Origin: Gammaproteobacteria bacterium UBA2679
Lineage (GTDB): Bacteria; Pseudomonadota; Gammaproteobacteria; Pseudomonadales; Oleiphilaceae
Direction of reading: 5' to 3'
Assembly: GCA_002354735.1 (NCBI GenBank)
Contig: DEMD01000010.1
Span: 62,001 to 126,000, forward strand
DNA length: 64,000 nucleotides
The position numbers and the translations under genes were made by a program. Positions 26,413 through 34,993 of the stretch are shown here, one piece after another (positions within the stretch are counted from its first letter, which is position 1; the number at the start of each line of letters is the position of its first letter). The notes beneath the pieces are model-generated. The model searched no databases. It saw nothing but the letters and a program-made list of their open reading frames with translations, and was not told the DNA's origin.

Positions 26413-27068
26413 CGCGAGGCTCCCTGGCCTGAGACCGAAGCTAGAGTCACCGAGCTGAGATCTCGCTTTGCATGCCGCATCACCGACACGCCGGAAGTGA
26501 GCGCCAGCATTCCCATAATCCCGGCAACCACCAGATCCGGCCAGGCCTGACCGGTGCCAAACACGCCAGCCGCAGCCACCATGACCGCAATGTTACTGAG
26601 TGCGTCGTTACGGCTGCAGAGCCAGACTGAACGCATGTCGGCATCGCCACTGCGGAACGCGTAGAGCATGACGGCTACCGTGACGTTGGCAATGAGTGCA
26701 AGCGCGCCTATTGCGCCCATGGTCAGGGGTTCGGGTGTTGTGTCGCTCACCATCACCCAGCCTGCTCTCGCCAGCACGGCAACGCCGAAAACAACCATCG
26801 TGAGCCCCTTCAACCAGGCAGCCCTGGCGCGCCAAAGCATGCCCATCGAGAGCACGGTCAGTGAAATAATGTAGTTGGCAGCGTCTCCAAGAAAATCAAT
26901 CGCATCCGCCAACAGAGAGACTGAGCCTGACTGAAGGCTGGCTGCGAATTCCACCACGAACATGATGGCGTTGATGATGAGCGCAACCCACAAGGCACGA
27001 CGGAAACGCGGTCCACCCGGTGATTCCTTATTACAGCCTGTTTCCACATTACAGCAGTTGCCAGCCAT
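26409..27068 (-). CDS. Cation diffusion facilitator family exporter
   Basis: A 219-residue membrane protein with about six hydrophobic helices and no C-terminal cytoplasmic domain, unlike the 300-residue ZitB/CzcD type. The metal-site motifs are DAIDFLGDAANY (helix 2) and SRNDALSNIAVM (helix 5). It begins MAGNCCNVETGCN, a Cys-rich tail that may bind soft metals. Short CDF proteins of this kind are commonly encoded opposite a MerR/CadR-type regulator, as here; substrate is probably Cd(II), Pb(II), Co(II) or Zn(II). Transcription is from a long-spacer MerR-type promoter at 27096-27126 just before the start. Probably metal-inducible export from the cytoplasm. Confidence 0.85.
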   Translation of the reverse strand: MAGNCCNVETGCNKESPGGPRFRRALWVALIINAIMFVVEFAASLQSGSVSLLADAIDFLGDAANYIISLTVLSMGMLWRARAAWLKGLTMVVFGVAVLARAGWVMVSDTTPEPLTMGAIGALALIANVTVAVMLYAFRSGDADMRSVWLCSRNDALSNIAVMVAAAGVFGTGQAWPDLVVAGIMGMLALTSGVSVMRHAKRDLSSVTLASVSGQGASR

Positions 27069-27095
27069 GAGACCTCCCGTTACGATTGAGGGGTC

Positions 27096-27126
27096 ATTAA
27101 AAACCCTGTAGCCACTACAGAGTCAA
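27096..27126 (-). promoter_or_regulatory. MerR-type promoter and dyad for the CDF exporter gene
   Basis: Read on the minus strand: TTGACT, a 19-base spacer and TTTAAT. The spacer holds a 9-3-9 dyad at 27103-27123, ACCCTGTAG, three bases, CTACAGAGT (one mismatch). An elongated 19-base spacer with a central dyad is the hallmark of promoters activated by MerR-family metal sensors. Confidence 0.85.
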
Positions 27127-27164
27127 CACCTGACTCGACGTGGCGAGGTATGGGAGGACAAATA

Positions 27165-27590
27165 ATGCGAATCGGTCGTTTGAGCCAACTGTCAGGTGTG
27201 GAAGTGGAAACTATCCGCTTCTACGAACGGGAAGGTCTGCTGCAGCGCGCTGAGCGTGAAGCGAACGGCTATCGCCGGTATCAGCAGGATCACCTCCAGC
27301 GCCTCGCGTTTATCCGCCATTGTCGCGCCCTCGACATGCCGCTTCAGGATGTGAAACGAATGCTGCAGTTCATGACCAAACCGACTCCGGACTGCGGTGA
27401 TATCGATCGCCTCATCGAAGCGCACCTCGCCAACGTTCGTTCGCGACTGCAGAGCTTGCAGGCACTCGAAGTACAGCTTTGTTCACTGCGTGATCAGTGC
27501 GGGCAGCCCCATCGAGGGGACCACTGCGGTATCGTGCAGGAGCTCAAGTTGGCGGCCAATGGCAGGGCCTGCGCCTGCCACCCAGACTGA
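27165..27590 (+). CDS. MerR family Cd(II)/Pb(II)-type metal sensor
   Basis: A 141-residue regulator with the MerR winged helix (MRIGRLSQLSGVEVETIRFYEREGLL) and a coiled dimer helix. Cysteines at 77, 112 and 121 fall at the positions of Cys78/113/122 of PbrR and the equivalent CadR residues; three further cysteines (106, 136, 138 in ACACH) follow the C-terminal metal-binding pattern of CadR/PbrR. The ATG at 27165 has GGAGGAC 8 bases upstream. It faces the CDF exporter gene across a 96-base gap with a MerR dyad, and is followed by a membrane peptide and a ZIP-like transporter gene in the same direction. The exact metal cannot be told. Confidence 0.92.
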   Translation: MRIGRLSQLSGVEVETIRFYEREGLLQRAEREANGYRRYQQDHLQRLAFIRHCRALDMPLQDVKRMLQFMTKPTPDCGDIDRLIEAHLANVRSRLQSLQALEVQLCSLRDQCGQPHRGDHCGIVQELKLAANGRACACHPD

Positions 27591-27591
27591 A

Positions 27592-27750
27592 ATGCGCAAG
27601 AAGCCTGCCCTGCTTTTACGCGTCAGCCTCATAATCGTGCTGATGGTCATTTTTTCAGCCGCCGCCAAATGGATCATTTTCAACACGCTGCTCGTGCCAG
27701 ATGGTTCCGGGCGACAGCCGGTGGAAACCCACAATACGAACTTTGACTAG
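27592..27750 (+). CDS. Predicted single-pass membrane peptide, 52 residues
   Basis: A short reading frame that starts one base after the MerR stop. The product, MRKKPALLLRVSLIIVLMV at the N terminus, has a basic start, one long hydrophobic stretch (about 6-35) and a polar end (VPDGSGRQPVETHNTNFD). No recognised ribosome site, so translation probably depends on the MerR gene. It lies between regulator and transporter in the metal cluster, with 41 bases to the ZIP-like start. I do not recognise a family. It could be a chance frame, but its position and amino acid make-up favour a real small membrane protein. Confidence 0.45.
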   Translation: MRKKPALLLRVSLIIVLMVIFSAAAKWIIFNTLLVPDGSGRQPVETHNTNFD

Positions 27751-27791
27751 TCCAACATGTCTTCGTCGTACCTGCTGAAAAATCAGGAGGA

Positions 27792-28532
27792 ATGATGGAT
27801 ATCTGGACGGTACTTGGACTTGCCTTGCTACCCGCTCTGGGGAATTTTGCAGGTGGCCTGCTGGCTGAATTTACCGCCACGCCCAAAAACCGGCTCAATA
27901 ATGCGCTTCATGGTGCGGCGGGTATTGTCATCGCTGTTGTTGCCGTCGAGATCATGCCCGAAGCGCTGAAGAAAACTTCATCGCTTGTGATCGCCCTGGG
28001 CTTTGGCCTGGGCGGGCTTGCCTACCTGCTCATTCAAGGCGGCGTAAGAAAATTGCAGGGCAGATTCGGTAAGCAAACCGAGTCGAACCTCAGTATGTGG
28101 ATGGTCTACGTCGCGGTGTCCGTCGATCTCTTCAGCGATGGACTGCTGGTTGGAACCGGCTCAACAATCTCCTTGTCTATGGCCGTCGTTCTGGCACTGG
28201 GGCAGGTTCTGGCAGATGGTCCCGAGGGGTATGCCACAGTTGCGAACATGAAAGCCAATGGGATACCGAGGCTCAAGCGGACTTTGTTGTCCGCAACACT
28301 GGTTGTGCCCGCCCTTGGAGCTGCTGCATTTTCCTTTTACCTGCTCAGAGACCAGAGCCAGACCCTGCAAATGGGCATGCTGACCTTTACAGCCGCGATA
28401 CTGACAGTCGCTGCTGTAGAGGACATGCTCTCCGAAGCCCACGAAAGCGCGGACGACACCCGCTACTCGGTCCTGGCCTTCACCGGCGGCTTTGTACTAT
28501 TCACGCTGGTGTCGGCCGGACTAGGTAGCTGA
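27792..28532 (+). CDS. ZIP-like metal transporter, divergent metal site
   Basis: A 246-residue protein with about eight hydrophobic helices. The N-terminal LLPALGNFAGGLLAEF and the paired motifs VSVDLFSDGLLVGTG and LGQVLADGPEGYATVANM match a bacterial subgroup of the ZIP family, in which the helix 4 His-Asn-x-Pro-Glu-Gly is replaced by Asp and Ser. The last helices carry EDMLSEAHES. ZIP proteins normally bring metals into the cytoplasm; a substrate is not clear. The ATG at 27792 follows AGGAGG. It ends 6 bases before the convergent GH26 gene. With MerR and CDF exporter it forms one metal homeostasis cluster, though export and import in one cluster is unusual. Confidence 0.75.
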   Translation: MMDIWTVLGLALLPALGNFAGGLLAEFTATPKNRLNNALHGAAGIVIAVVAVEIMPEALKKTSSLVIALGFGLGGLAYLLIQGGVRKLQGRFGKQTESNLSMWMVYVAVSVDLFSDGLLVGTGSTISLSMAVVLALGQVLADGPEGYATVANMKANGIPRLKRTLLSATLVVPALGAAAFSFYLLRDQSQTLQMGMLTFTAAILTVAAVEDMLSEAHESADDTRYSVLAFTGGFVLFTLVSAGLGS

Positions 28533-28538
28533 CTCAGC

Positions 28539-30389
28539 TCATGGCGCCACAACCCGTTCAAAGCGCCAGTGCTGATTCGTCTGCCCGTTCGGAGTCCACT
28601 GTTGAACGTTGGCGCCATCGTCGAGCATGCCTGCACCACCTGCCACATCGAGTGCCTTGCCGGAGTGACGGTTGATCAGGCGGTAATAGCCATCGCCAAT
28701 ATTCTCTATGCGCCACTGTTGATTGGCCGCGCCTACATAAGACCAGAGCTGGGTATTGCCGCCATCGCTCGTCGAGGCGTCGGACACATCGAGCGCCTTG
28801 CCGCTGTTGACCGAGACCAGGGTGGAAAAGCCATCACCGGCATCAACGAGGATCCACTGCTGATTGGTCTGCCCATTGCCGACCCACTGCTGCACATTAG
28901 AGCCGTTAGCCGTCGCGCCCGTGCCGCCTGCGACATCCAGCAGTTTGCCAGAGTGGCGTGCGCTGATGCGATAGGTCGTACCAGGGTAGAGACCGAGGCT
29001 TCGGGTATCACTCACGCTGCCATACACCTCAAACTCGTACAGCGAATAGCCGTAGTTCGTGGCGCGTTGGGTGCCATGGACGCGGACGTAGCGGCCGCGA
29101 CCTTCAAGATTGATATCATCGATACCCCCATCGCCACCGGACGTGCCCCAGATCGTCTTCCATGTGCTGGCGTCGTCCGATACCTGCACGTAGTAGGTGC
29201 TGGCATAGGCGACCTCCCAGGCGAGCTTCACCCGCTTGATATCGTACGATGCGCCAAGATCCACATAGATCCATTCAGAATTCGTATAGGCACTGGACCA
29301 GCGTGTGTTGCCATCAGCATCAGTCGCATTCGCCGCTGCATGGCCCGTTTCAGTGGATGAAGTGGTCACAGGCCGACGATAGGCGATGTTAGGATCGCCA
29401 GGATTGACCGGACTGTTCCAGCCTGGCGTTTCATCGCGCGTCACGACGTTGCCGGCGTAGTAGGTCTGCTGAATCGTGGCATCGTTCTGCACCTGGAACG
29501 GCAGTTCCGCCCAACCCATGAAGAAGGTCCACCGAGGCTCCGCCGCCAGGCGCTCGGGCGAGGGTACCTTGTCGGTCTCGCCGATGGCGATGGGTTTACC
29601 GCCGGAAATGTTCACCATCGCGTTATATTTCCACGTGGCGAAGCCTTCGTAGATATCCAGTGCTGCAACATCCCAGTAGGCGCTGCCGGGATTATAGGTA
29701 TTGAGATCGTTCACCAGGGTGCCGAAATCCTGCATGTCCCAGACCCAGATGAGATTACTCAGACCCTTGTTGCGCGTGAGATAGTCGTGGGTCAGCTGAT
29801 AGAGCTTGCGTGTACCGTTTGCACCAGGCCGACCACCCCACCAGAACATGCCCTGGTTCATTTCGTGCAGCGGGCGGAACAAGACCTCGACGCCGTTGTT
29901 CTCCAGGTCCTGCAGATAGACGCTGATTTCGTCCATCATCTGCTTCCAGCGCCGGTTGATCGGGGTGCCGTCGGTCAGCAGCTGGCTCCATTCCCAATCC
30001 GACATTCTGCTCAACAGACCATTGCTATCCCAGCCGCAGGGCTGCGACTTCGCGGGATTACAGGCATGCCACATGATGTTGACCAGCGCACCGGCCTGCC
30101 ACTGCCGCTTGGCCTCGTTGATCATGGTCCAGCGATTGGCGATGTTATCCTGCTGAAACAGAAAATCGCCGCTCCACATTGCTGGAAACTTGCCTGTCTT
30201 CACATAGACGGTATCCGTCCAACGCGCAGGGTCGGCATTAGGTTCGCGGTTGTGATGCCCGGCCACGGTCTGCTTGCCGGAAATGCTGTAGAGGTAGTCC
30301 AGGGATTTGAAAGGACCTGCCTGAGCGAGCGTGCTCACGAGCAGACACAGCATTGCCAGTGGCATGCTTCGGCCTAAGCGGTTTTTCAT
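28539..30389 (-). CDS. Secreted GH26 beta-mannanase with CBM32 and ricin-type module
   Basis: A 616-residue exported enzyme. Signal peptide (residues 1-24, cut after AQA). GH26 domain about 25-325: the acid/base Glu176 in FRPLHEMNQGMFWWGG and the nucleophile Glu271 in IAIGETDKVPSP; HHNREPNAD near 45 and GWD at 119-121 are also typical. Then a discoidin-like CBM32 at about 335-458 (NIAYRRPVTTSST, WIYVDLGASYDIKRVKL) and a ricin-B-type beta-trefoil (CBM13) at about 468-612 with three repeats ending NQQW, NQQW, NQHW. Cleaves beta-1,4-mannan outside the cell, giving mannose oligomers; the phosphomannomutase in this window uses mannose phosphate. No SusC/D-type or transporter gene is adjacent, so it stands alone. 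Confidence 0.93.
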   Translation of the reverse strand: MKNRLGRSMPLAMLCLLVSTLAQAGPFKSLDYLYSISGKQTVAGHHNREPNADPARWTDTVYVKTGKFPAMWSGDFLFQQDNIANRWTMINEAKRQWQAGALVNIMWHACNPAKSQPCGWDSNGLLSRMSDWEWSQLLTDGTPINRRWKQMMDEISVYLQDLENNGVEVLFRPLHEMNQGMFWWGGRPGANGTRKLYQLTHDYLTRNKGLSNLIWVWDMQDFGTLVNDLNTYNPGSAYWDVAALDIYEGFATWKYNAMVNISGGKPIAIGETDKVPSPERLAAEPRWTFFMGWAELPFQVQNDATIQQTYYAGNVVTRDETPGWNSPVNPGDPNIAYRRPVTTSSTETGHAAANATDADGNTRWSSAYTNSEWIYVDLGASYDIKRVKLAWEVAYASTYYVQVSDDASTWKTIWGTSGGDGGIDDINLEGRGRYVRVHGTQRATNYGYSLYEFEVYGSVSDTRSLGLYPGTTYRISARHSGKLLDVAGGTGATANGSNVQQWVGNGQTNQQWILVDAGDGFSTLVSVNSGKALDVSDASTSDGGNTQLWSYVGAANQQWRIENIGDGYYRLINRHSGKALDVAGGAGMLDDGANVQQWTPNGQTNQHWRFERVVAP

Positions 30390-30573
30390 TTGAGCGTCCT
30401 GTCGATGATGGATCGTGCGAGGATACTAGCGCGTCTGGCGAGGGGCGAAATCGTCGGTTAGGACGAGACCGCTGGCTACCAGATCACAAAACACTCAAAT
30501 CATGTTTATCGACTATCATTACGGTTCGAGCTGAGGCCTTGGCCGCGGTGTCCTTCTTCCACCGGGCTTCAAC

Positions 30574-32403
30574 ATGACGACGCGCGTTCTGCTGTTCTTT
30601 GTCTCCTTTTTTCTGACGACGGTCTGCCGTGCCGCAGAAGAGGCGGGCGCGGATAGCGTGGTGATAGCTGGCGCAGCGGAGTCGCACATCGCGCTCGGCC
30701 AGCATTTGCGTTACCTGCAGGATGCTGATGGTATGCTTACCGCCAGAGCCATCATTGGCAAGAGTGACTCACTTCCCTGGTCTGAAAGTACTGCCGAGGT
30801 ACTGAATTTCGGTCTCTCGCCTGCGCCCTACTGGTTTTCCCTGAGCCTTCACAATCCCGATAGCCGGGCCGTCGAAAAGTTGCTGGAGCTGTCCTACGGC
30901 CTTCTCGATTACGTTGACTTCTACGTTGTGCGTGATGGCAGGCTGCGCAAAGCTGTCAGGACCGGTGACCAGATCCCCATCGATAGCCGGCCCCTGTTCC
31001 ATCGGAATCTGCTGTTTCCCATAACCATTCCTGCAGAAGCCACAGTGCGAATCCTGATCCGGGTAGAGACGACCGGATCGATGCAGATGCCGCTCGATCT
31101 ATGGAGTTTCAAGGCCTTCTTCGCACACGACCAGCGCCTGCTCTCGCTGCACATCCTGTTTGCAGGCATCATGCTGGCGCTGGCCATCTACAATCTGTTC
31201 CTGTTTTTCAGCGTTCGTGAAATGAGTTATCTCTGGTATGTGCTGAGCCTGATCAGTATTGCGCTGGTCACGCTCAATCTGCAGGGCGTCACCTTTCAGT
31301 TCCTGTGGCCGAACTGGCCGCAGCTGAACAATCCCTCGGTAGTGGGGCTCGTATCGGCTACTATCGTTTTCTCCAACGCTTTTGCGTACACCTTCCTGCG
31401 GCTGCATCTCTACGGCTGGTTCGTGAGGCGAGTCGTACTCGGTATGGCTTCAATTGGCGTGGCCCTCTTCCTACTCAATTTGCTAGCTCCAGAAGGGTCA
31501 ATCAATTACCTCGCAGCGCTGCTAGCCGTGCTGACGGCAGTCATTCTCTTCAGCACCGGCGTATACGTGTGGCGCAAAGGGGATGTACTCGCCCGTTTCT
31601 ATACGCTGGCCTGGTTTCTGCTCCTGACCGGAAGCGTGCTGATTCCACTTAGCAAGATCGGCATTCTTCCGCGCAGCCTCCTCTTCGAACATGCCCAACA
31701 GATTGGCATCGTGGCTGAGGGCCTGCTGCTGTCGTTTGCACTGGCGTACCGGATCAACATGGAGCGACATCAGCGCTTTCTCGCACAGGCTGAAGTGCTC
31801 GATGTGCAACGCCGCGCCAATGATGAGCTCGAACAGCGAGTGGATGACAGGACAGGGGAGCTTCAACTGGCCAATCAGAAGCTGCTGGAGGCTAGTGCTA
31901 TCGACGGTCTGACGCAGGTCAAGAATCGCGGCTACTTCGACCGGACCCTGGTCGAAGAGTGGAGCAAGGCCTCACGCGCCAGGAGTCCGATCAGCCTCCT
32001 CATGATCGACGGTGATTACTTCAAGCGTGTGAACGACACCTATGGCCACCAGTGTGGCGACGCCTGCCTGCAGCATCTGGCCAGGATCTTTGAAAACGCT
32101 GTGAGCAGAGCCGGAGATTGCGTGGCGCGATATGGCGGCGAGGAGTTCGTCATTCTCTTGTGTAATACCGACGAAGCGGGCGCACGCCTGCTCGGCGAAC
32201 GAATACGGGCTCAGGTTGCGGCAACACCCGTTGTCTGGGAGACACAGAGCGTGTCGCTCACAGTAAGCATCGGCGTTTCGTGTCATATACCGAAGCCTCA
32301 TGAGCCGGCGGCGGCCTTGCTGAAGCAGGCTGACGAGGCCTTATATACGGCTAAGCACGGTGGGCGGAATCAGGTCTGCAGCTATCAGAAGCCTGACGCG
32401 TAG
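30574..32403 (+). CDS. 7TM-DISM diguanylate cyclase
   Basis: A 609-residue membrane protein: signal sequence ending VCRA (about 20), a periplasmic 7TMR-DISMED2-like domain (about 35-180, with the pattern LNFGLSPAPYWFSLSLHNPDS and LLDYVDFYVVRDG), seven transmembrane helices (about 190-400), a coiled segment (AEVLDVQRRANDELEQRVDD) and a GGDEF domain. The active site reads GGEEF at 521-525, with DGDYFKRVNDTYGHQCGD for substrate binding, so it should make c-di-GMP. The DISMED2 domain usually binds an extracellular carbohydrate; the neighbouring divergent mannanase makes a sugar signal tempting but unproven. The start lacks a clear ribosome site. Confidence 0.92.
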   Translation: MTTRVLLFFVSFFLTTVCRAAEEAGADSVVIAGAAESHIALGQHLRYLQDADGMLTARAIIGKSDSLPWSESTAEVLNFGLSPAPYWFSLSLHNPDSRAVEKLLELSYGLLDYVDFYVVRDGRLRKAVRTGDQIPIDSRPLFHRNLLFPITIPAEATVRILIRVETTGSMQMPLDLWSFKAFFAHDQRLLSLHILFAGIMLALAIYNLFLFFSVREMSYLWYVLSLISIALVTLNLQGVTFQFLWPNWPQLNNPSVVGLVSATIVFSNAFAYTFLRLHLYGWFVRRVVLGMASIGVALFLLNLLAPEGSINYLAALLAVLTAVILFSTGVYVWRKGDVLARFYTLAWFLLLTGSVLIPLSKIGILPRSLLFEHAQQIGIVAEGLLLSFALAYRINMERHQRFLAQAEVLDVQRRANDELEQRVDDRTGELQLANQKLLEASAIDGLTQVKNRGYFDRTLVEEWSKASRARSPISLLMIDGDYFKRVNDTYGHQCGDACLQHLARIFENAVSRAGDCVARYGGEEFVILLCNTDEAGARLLGERIRAQVAATPVVWETQSVSLTVSIGVSCHIPKPHEPAAALLKQADEALYTAKHGGRNQVCSYQKPDA

Positions 32404-32479
32404 CTGCGAGTCACTGCCTGATCGTCGCTTCCGCACGGCTTCTCGTTCCAACAAAAGCTCTTAACTCTGGCTAAATCCA

Positions 32480-32501
32480 ATTGATACGCATTCGCATCAA
32501 T
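32480..32501. promoter_or_regulatory. Inverted repeat, possible Fur-like site upstream of imelysin gene
   Basis: A 22-base near-palindrome reading ATTGATACGCA and TTCGCATCAAT (9 of 11 pairs match), 39 bases before the imelysin start. About 10 of 19 positions fit the Fur consensus GATAATGATAATCATTATC. The fit is borderline, so iron control is a suggestion. Confidence 0.35.
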
Positions 32502-32539
32502 GCTAATTTTGCGCAAATTTTAAGCCAGAGACCTCTGTT

Positions 32540-33814
32540 ATGGAAAACGGCCGCTTACAGCGAGCATCACATCTTTATCCGTATGCCACTGGCATCCTCA
32601 TCAAGTTAACCTTATTGACTGCTTTAGTCGTTCTGACTGCTTGCGGTGGCGGATCGAGTGGCGGATCAGAAAATTCCCAGGTGCAGACAACAGGCGTCTG
32701 TGAGTCTTTCGACTGTCGCAAGATGCTGGAAAATCTGGCCGATAACGTGGTCACGCCAATGATCGACGCCTTCAATGCCCGGGTGGAGACGCTCAACGTT
32801 GCGGTGGGTGCATGGCAGCAAAGCCCCCAGAGCCCTCAGCTTCAAACCGAGGCGCGCCAGGCCTGGAACGACGCCATGCTGACGTGGCAGTCGCTGGAAC
32901 TCGTTCAGATTGGGCCGCTGGCCGAGAACGACTCGCTCTTGCGCGACAGCATCTACGCCTGGCCGTCAGTAAGCGCCTGTGTCGTTGATCAGGAGGTTAT
33001 CGAAGCGGCGGAGCAGGGTGTCAGTTATGACATCAGCACCCGCACGCCGCTCAGGAAAGGCTTGCCTGCGCTGGAATACATTCTCTGCGCCGAGTCGCTG
33101 GACCACACCTGCCCCTCGACCACGGTCAAGACGACTGGCTGGAACAGTCGCTCGCCCGAAGAGCGGCTGGCTCTGCGACTCGATTATGCCAAGGCCGCCA
33201 GCGCTGAACTCGTCCGTCTGGGTACTGAGCTGAAGACCCGCTGGTCTACTGGTCCGCAGAATTTCCGCAACGAACTCGTCACGGCAGGTGCCGGTAGTGC
33301 AGCGTTTTCTACCGCACAGAAGGCTGTGAATGCCGTCTCTGATGCCATGTTCTATCTCGAAAAGGAGGTCAAGGACATCAAGCTGGGGGAGCCGCTCGGG
33401 CTCAAGGGCGACAAGTGTCAACCAGGCACGCAGGCCTGCGCTGTGCTGGTTGAAAATCCACTCAGCGCCCGTAGCAAGCAGCATCTGCGGCAGAACCTGC
33501 TGGCGTTCCAACAGCTCTTTCTTGGTAATTCTGCAGACGGTATGCAAGGCCTGGGCTTCGATGACCTGATCGATTCAGTCAGCACCGGTGGCAACACCTC
33601 GGCGACCATGGAGGCTGATATCAGTGAAGCGCTCAACGCGGTCGATGCACTTGGAGAGCTGAGTTTGCAGGCGGCCGTTGCTGATGAGAATGGCTACAAC
33701 CTCGCCAAGGGCATTCACGAATCGACCAAGAAGATTACGGACCGGCTGAAAAACGAGTTCCTCACTGTCATGGGGCTGGCCATTCCCGCCGCGGCGGCCG
33801 GAGATGGCGACTGA
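32540..33814 (+). CDS. Imelysin-family lipoprotein
   Basis: A 424-residue lipoprotein (lipobox LTAC, Cys35, then Gly/Ser-rich linker). The body follows the imelysin (peptidase M75/IrpA) fold: RQAWNDAMLTWQSLELVQIGPLAENDSLL, DSIYAWPS, and PLRKGLPALEYILCAES. In the last, the usual GxHxxE motif reads GLPALE, with Pro in place of His, as in a subset of the family. Such proteins are widespread in iron uptake loci and are thought to bind iron-related ligands rather than act as peptidases. Six cysteines may form disulfides. Next genes: a di-iron hydroxylase-like protein 18 bases on, then a DUF4856 lipoprotein; an inverted repeat with Fur resemblance is upstream. Confidence 0.82.
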   Translation: MENGRLQRASHLYPYATGILIKLTLLTALVVLTACGGGSSGGSENSQVQTTGVCESFDCRKMLENLADNVVTPMIDAFNARVETLNVAVGAWQQSPQSPQLQTEARQAWNDAMLTWQSLELVQIGPLAENDSLLRDSIYAWPSVSACVVDQEVIEAAEQGVSYDISTRTPLRKGLPALEYILCAESLDHTCPSTTVKTTGWNSRSPEERLALRLDYAKAASAELVRLGTELKTRWSTGPQNFRNELVTAGAGSAAFSTAQKAVNAVSDAMFYLEKEVKDIKLGEPLGLKGDKCQPGTQACAVLVENPLSARSKQHLRQNLLAFQQLFLGNSADGMQGLGFDDLIDSVSTGGNTSATMEADISEALNAVDALGELSLQAAVADENGYNLAKGIHESTKKITDRLKNEFLTVMGLAIPAAAAGDGD

Positions 33815-33832
33815 CCTGATCGTCTCACGTTG

Positions 33833-34864
33833 ATGGATAATTTCATTCCAGCCATCCAGGGGCAGCTGGCAACACTGCTGGCCTACCCCTTTGATCCGTC
33901 CAGACGAATCTATCTGGCTTACCTGCTTGGCAGCCTCGCCATCGTGCTCATCTGGATGGCGGCGGCTGTCGCGCGACGGGATTCGGTAATGGCGAAGCAG
34001 CTGTGGCAGCGCCTGGTCAGCCCTGCCATCTGGTGGCACCGTTCTGCCCGGCTCGATTACCAGCTGATGGTGATCAATCCTGCGCTACGGCTGTTACTGC
34101 TGGGACTCTTCAGCATATCTCTCGTGCCTGTCGCACTGGCAACTGAGTCTTTCCTGGCAGATTTTCTTGGCGATTCGAACCTGACGTGGAGCAGCGTGCA
34201 GGTCACTGCAGCCTATACCCTGACGCTCTTCATCCTCGACGATTTTACCCGTTTCCTGCTGCACTACCTCATGCACAAGGTGCCCTGGCTCTGGTCTATC
34301 CATCGCCTGCATCATTCAGCTGAGGTCATGACGCCCTTTACGGTATACCGGATACACCCTATCGAAAGCCTGCTGTACAGCCTTCGGATGGTCCTGACCC
34401 AGGGCCTGGTGCTCGGACTGTTCTTCTTCGGATTCGGCATGAACCTGTCGGTGTGGGAAATTGCCGGCGCCAACGTGTTTACCTACCTGTTCAACCTGGC
34501 CGGGGCCAACCTGCGCCACTCGCATCTCTGGATTTCATGGGGTCCATGGCTTGAAAGGCTATTCATCAGCCCGGCGCAGCATCAGATTCATCACAGCAGC
34601 GACCCGGTCCATTTCGATCGCAACATGGGCGCATTCCTCGCCATCTGGGACGGGCTATTCGGATCACTCGTCTTGGCGCGAGGACAAATCGTGCATGCCT
34701 ATGGGCTGCACCGAAGTAAGCCATCGCCTCACATGAGTCTGTGGCAGGCTTATTATGAGCCATGCCTGCATTGCGGCCGCGCTATTGGCGGATCCCTTAA
34801 GGCGATGATCAATCGCTTGCGTGCACCCACCTTATCCCTGAAGCCCTTACGCGACCTCACCTGA
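33833..34864 (+). CDS. Sterol desaturase / fatty acid hydroxylase superfamily protein
   Basis: A 343-residue integral membrane protein. Four to five hydrophobic helices and three histidine boxes identify the di-iron superfamily: HYLMHK, HRLHHS and HQIHHS (last near residue 250). These coordinate two irons that activate oxygen to hydroxylate or desaturate a lipid; the substrate is unknown. It starts 18 bases after the imelysin gene, so it is probably cotranscribed. I use the ATG at 33833; a TTG one codon before it is also possible. Its placement between two exported lipoproteins suggests work in one process, such as iron or lipid handling at the envelope, but this is inferred. Confidence 0.88.
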   Translation: MDNFIPAIQGQLATLLAYPFDPSRRIYLAYLLGSLAIVLIWMAAAVARRDSVMAKQLWQRLVSPAIWWHRSARLDYQLMVINPALRLLLLGLFSISLVPVALATESFLADFLGDSNLTWSSVQVTAAYTLTLFILDDFTRFLLHYLMHKVPWLWSIHRLHHSAEVMTPFTVYRIHPIESLLYSLRMVLTQGLVLGLFFFGFGMNLSVWEIAGANVFTYLFNLAGANLRHSHLWISWGPWLERLFISPAQHQIHHSSDPVHFDRNMGAFLAIWDGLFGSLVLARGQIVHAYGLHRSKPSPHMSLWQAYYEPCLHCGRAIGGSLKAMINRLRAPTLSLKPLRDLT

Positions 34865-34928
34865 ACAGCAGAACCCGCGCGAGCCGCTGTCAAAGCTGCA
34901 GCTGCAAGAAGCACTCCAAATACTAATT

Positions 34929-34947
34929 GTAAATAGTTATCATTTAG
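34929..34947 (+). promoter_or_regulatory. Possible Fur box upstream of DUF4856 gene
   Basis: GTAAATAGTTATCATTTAG, 46 bases before the start codon, matches 11 of 19 positions of the Fur consensus GATAATGATAATCATTATC, including the core ATCATT. The gap is AT-rich. The match is modest. Confidence 0.4.
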
Positions 34948-34993
34948 ATTACCGTTCTCTCTTTTTATCGACGCATAATACATTGAGGTACCC

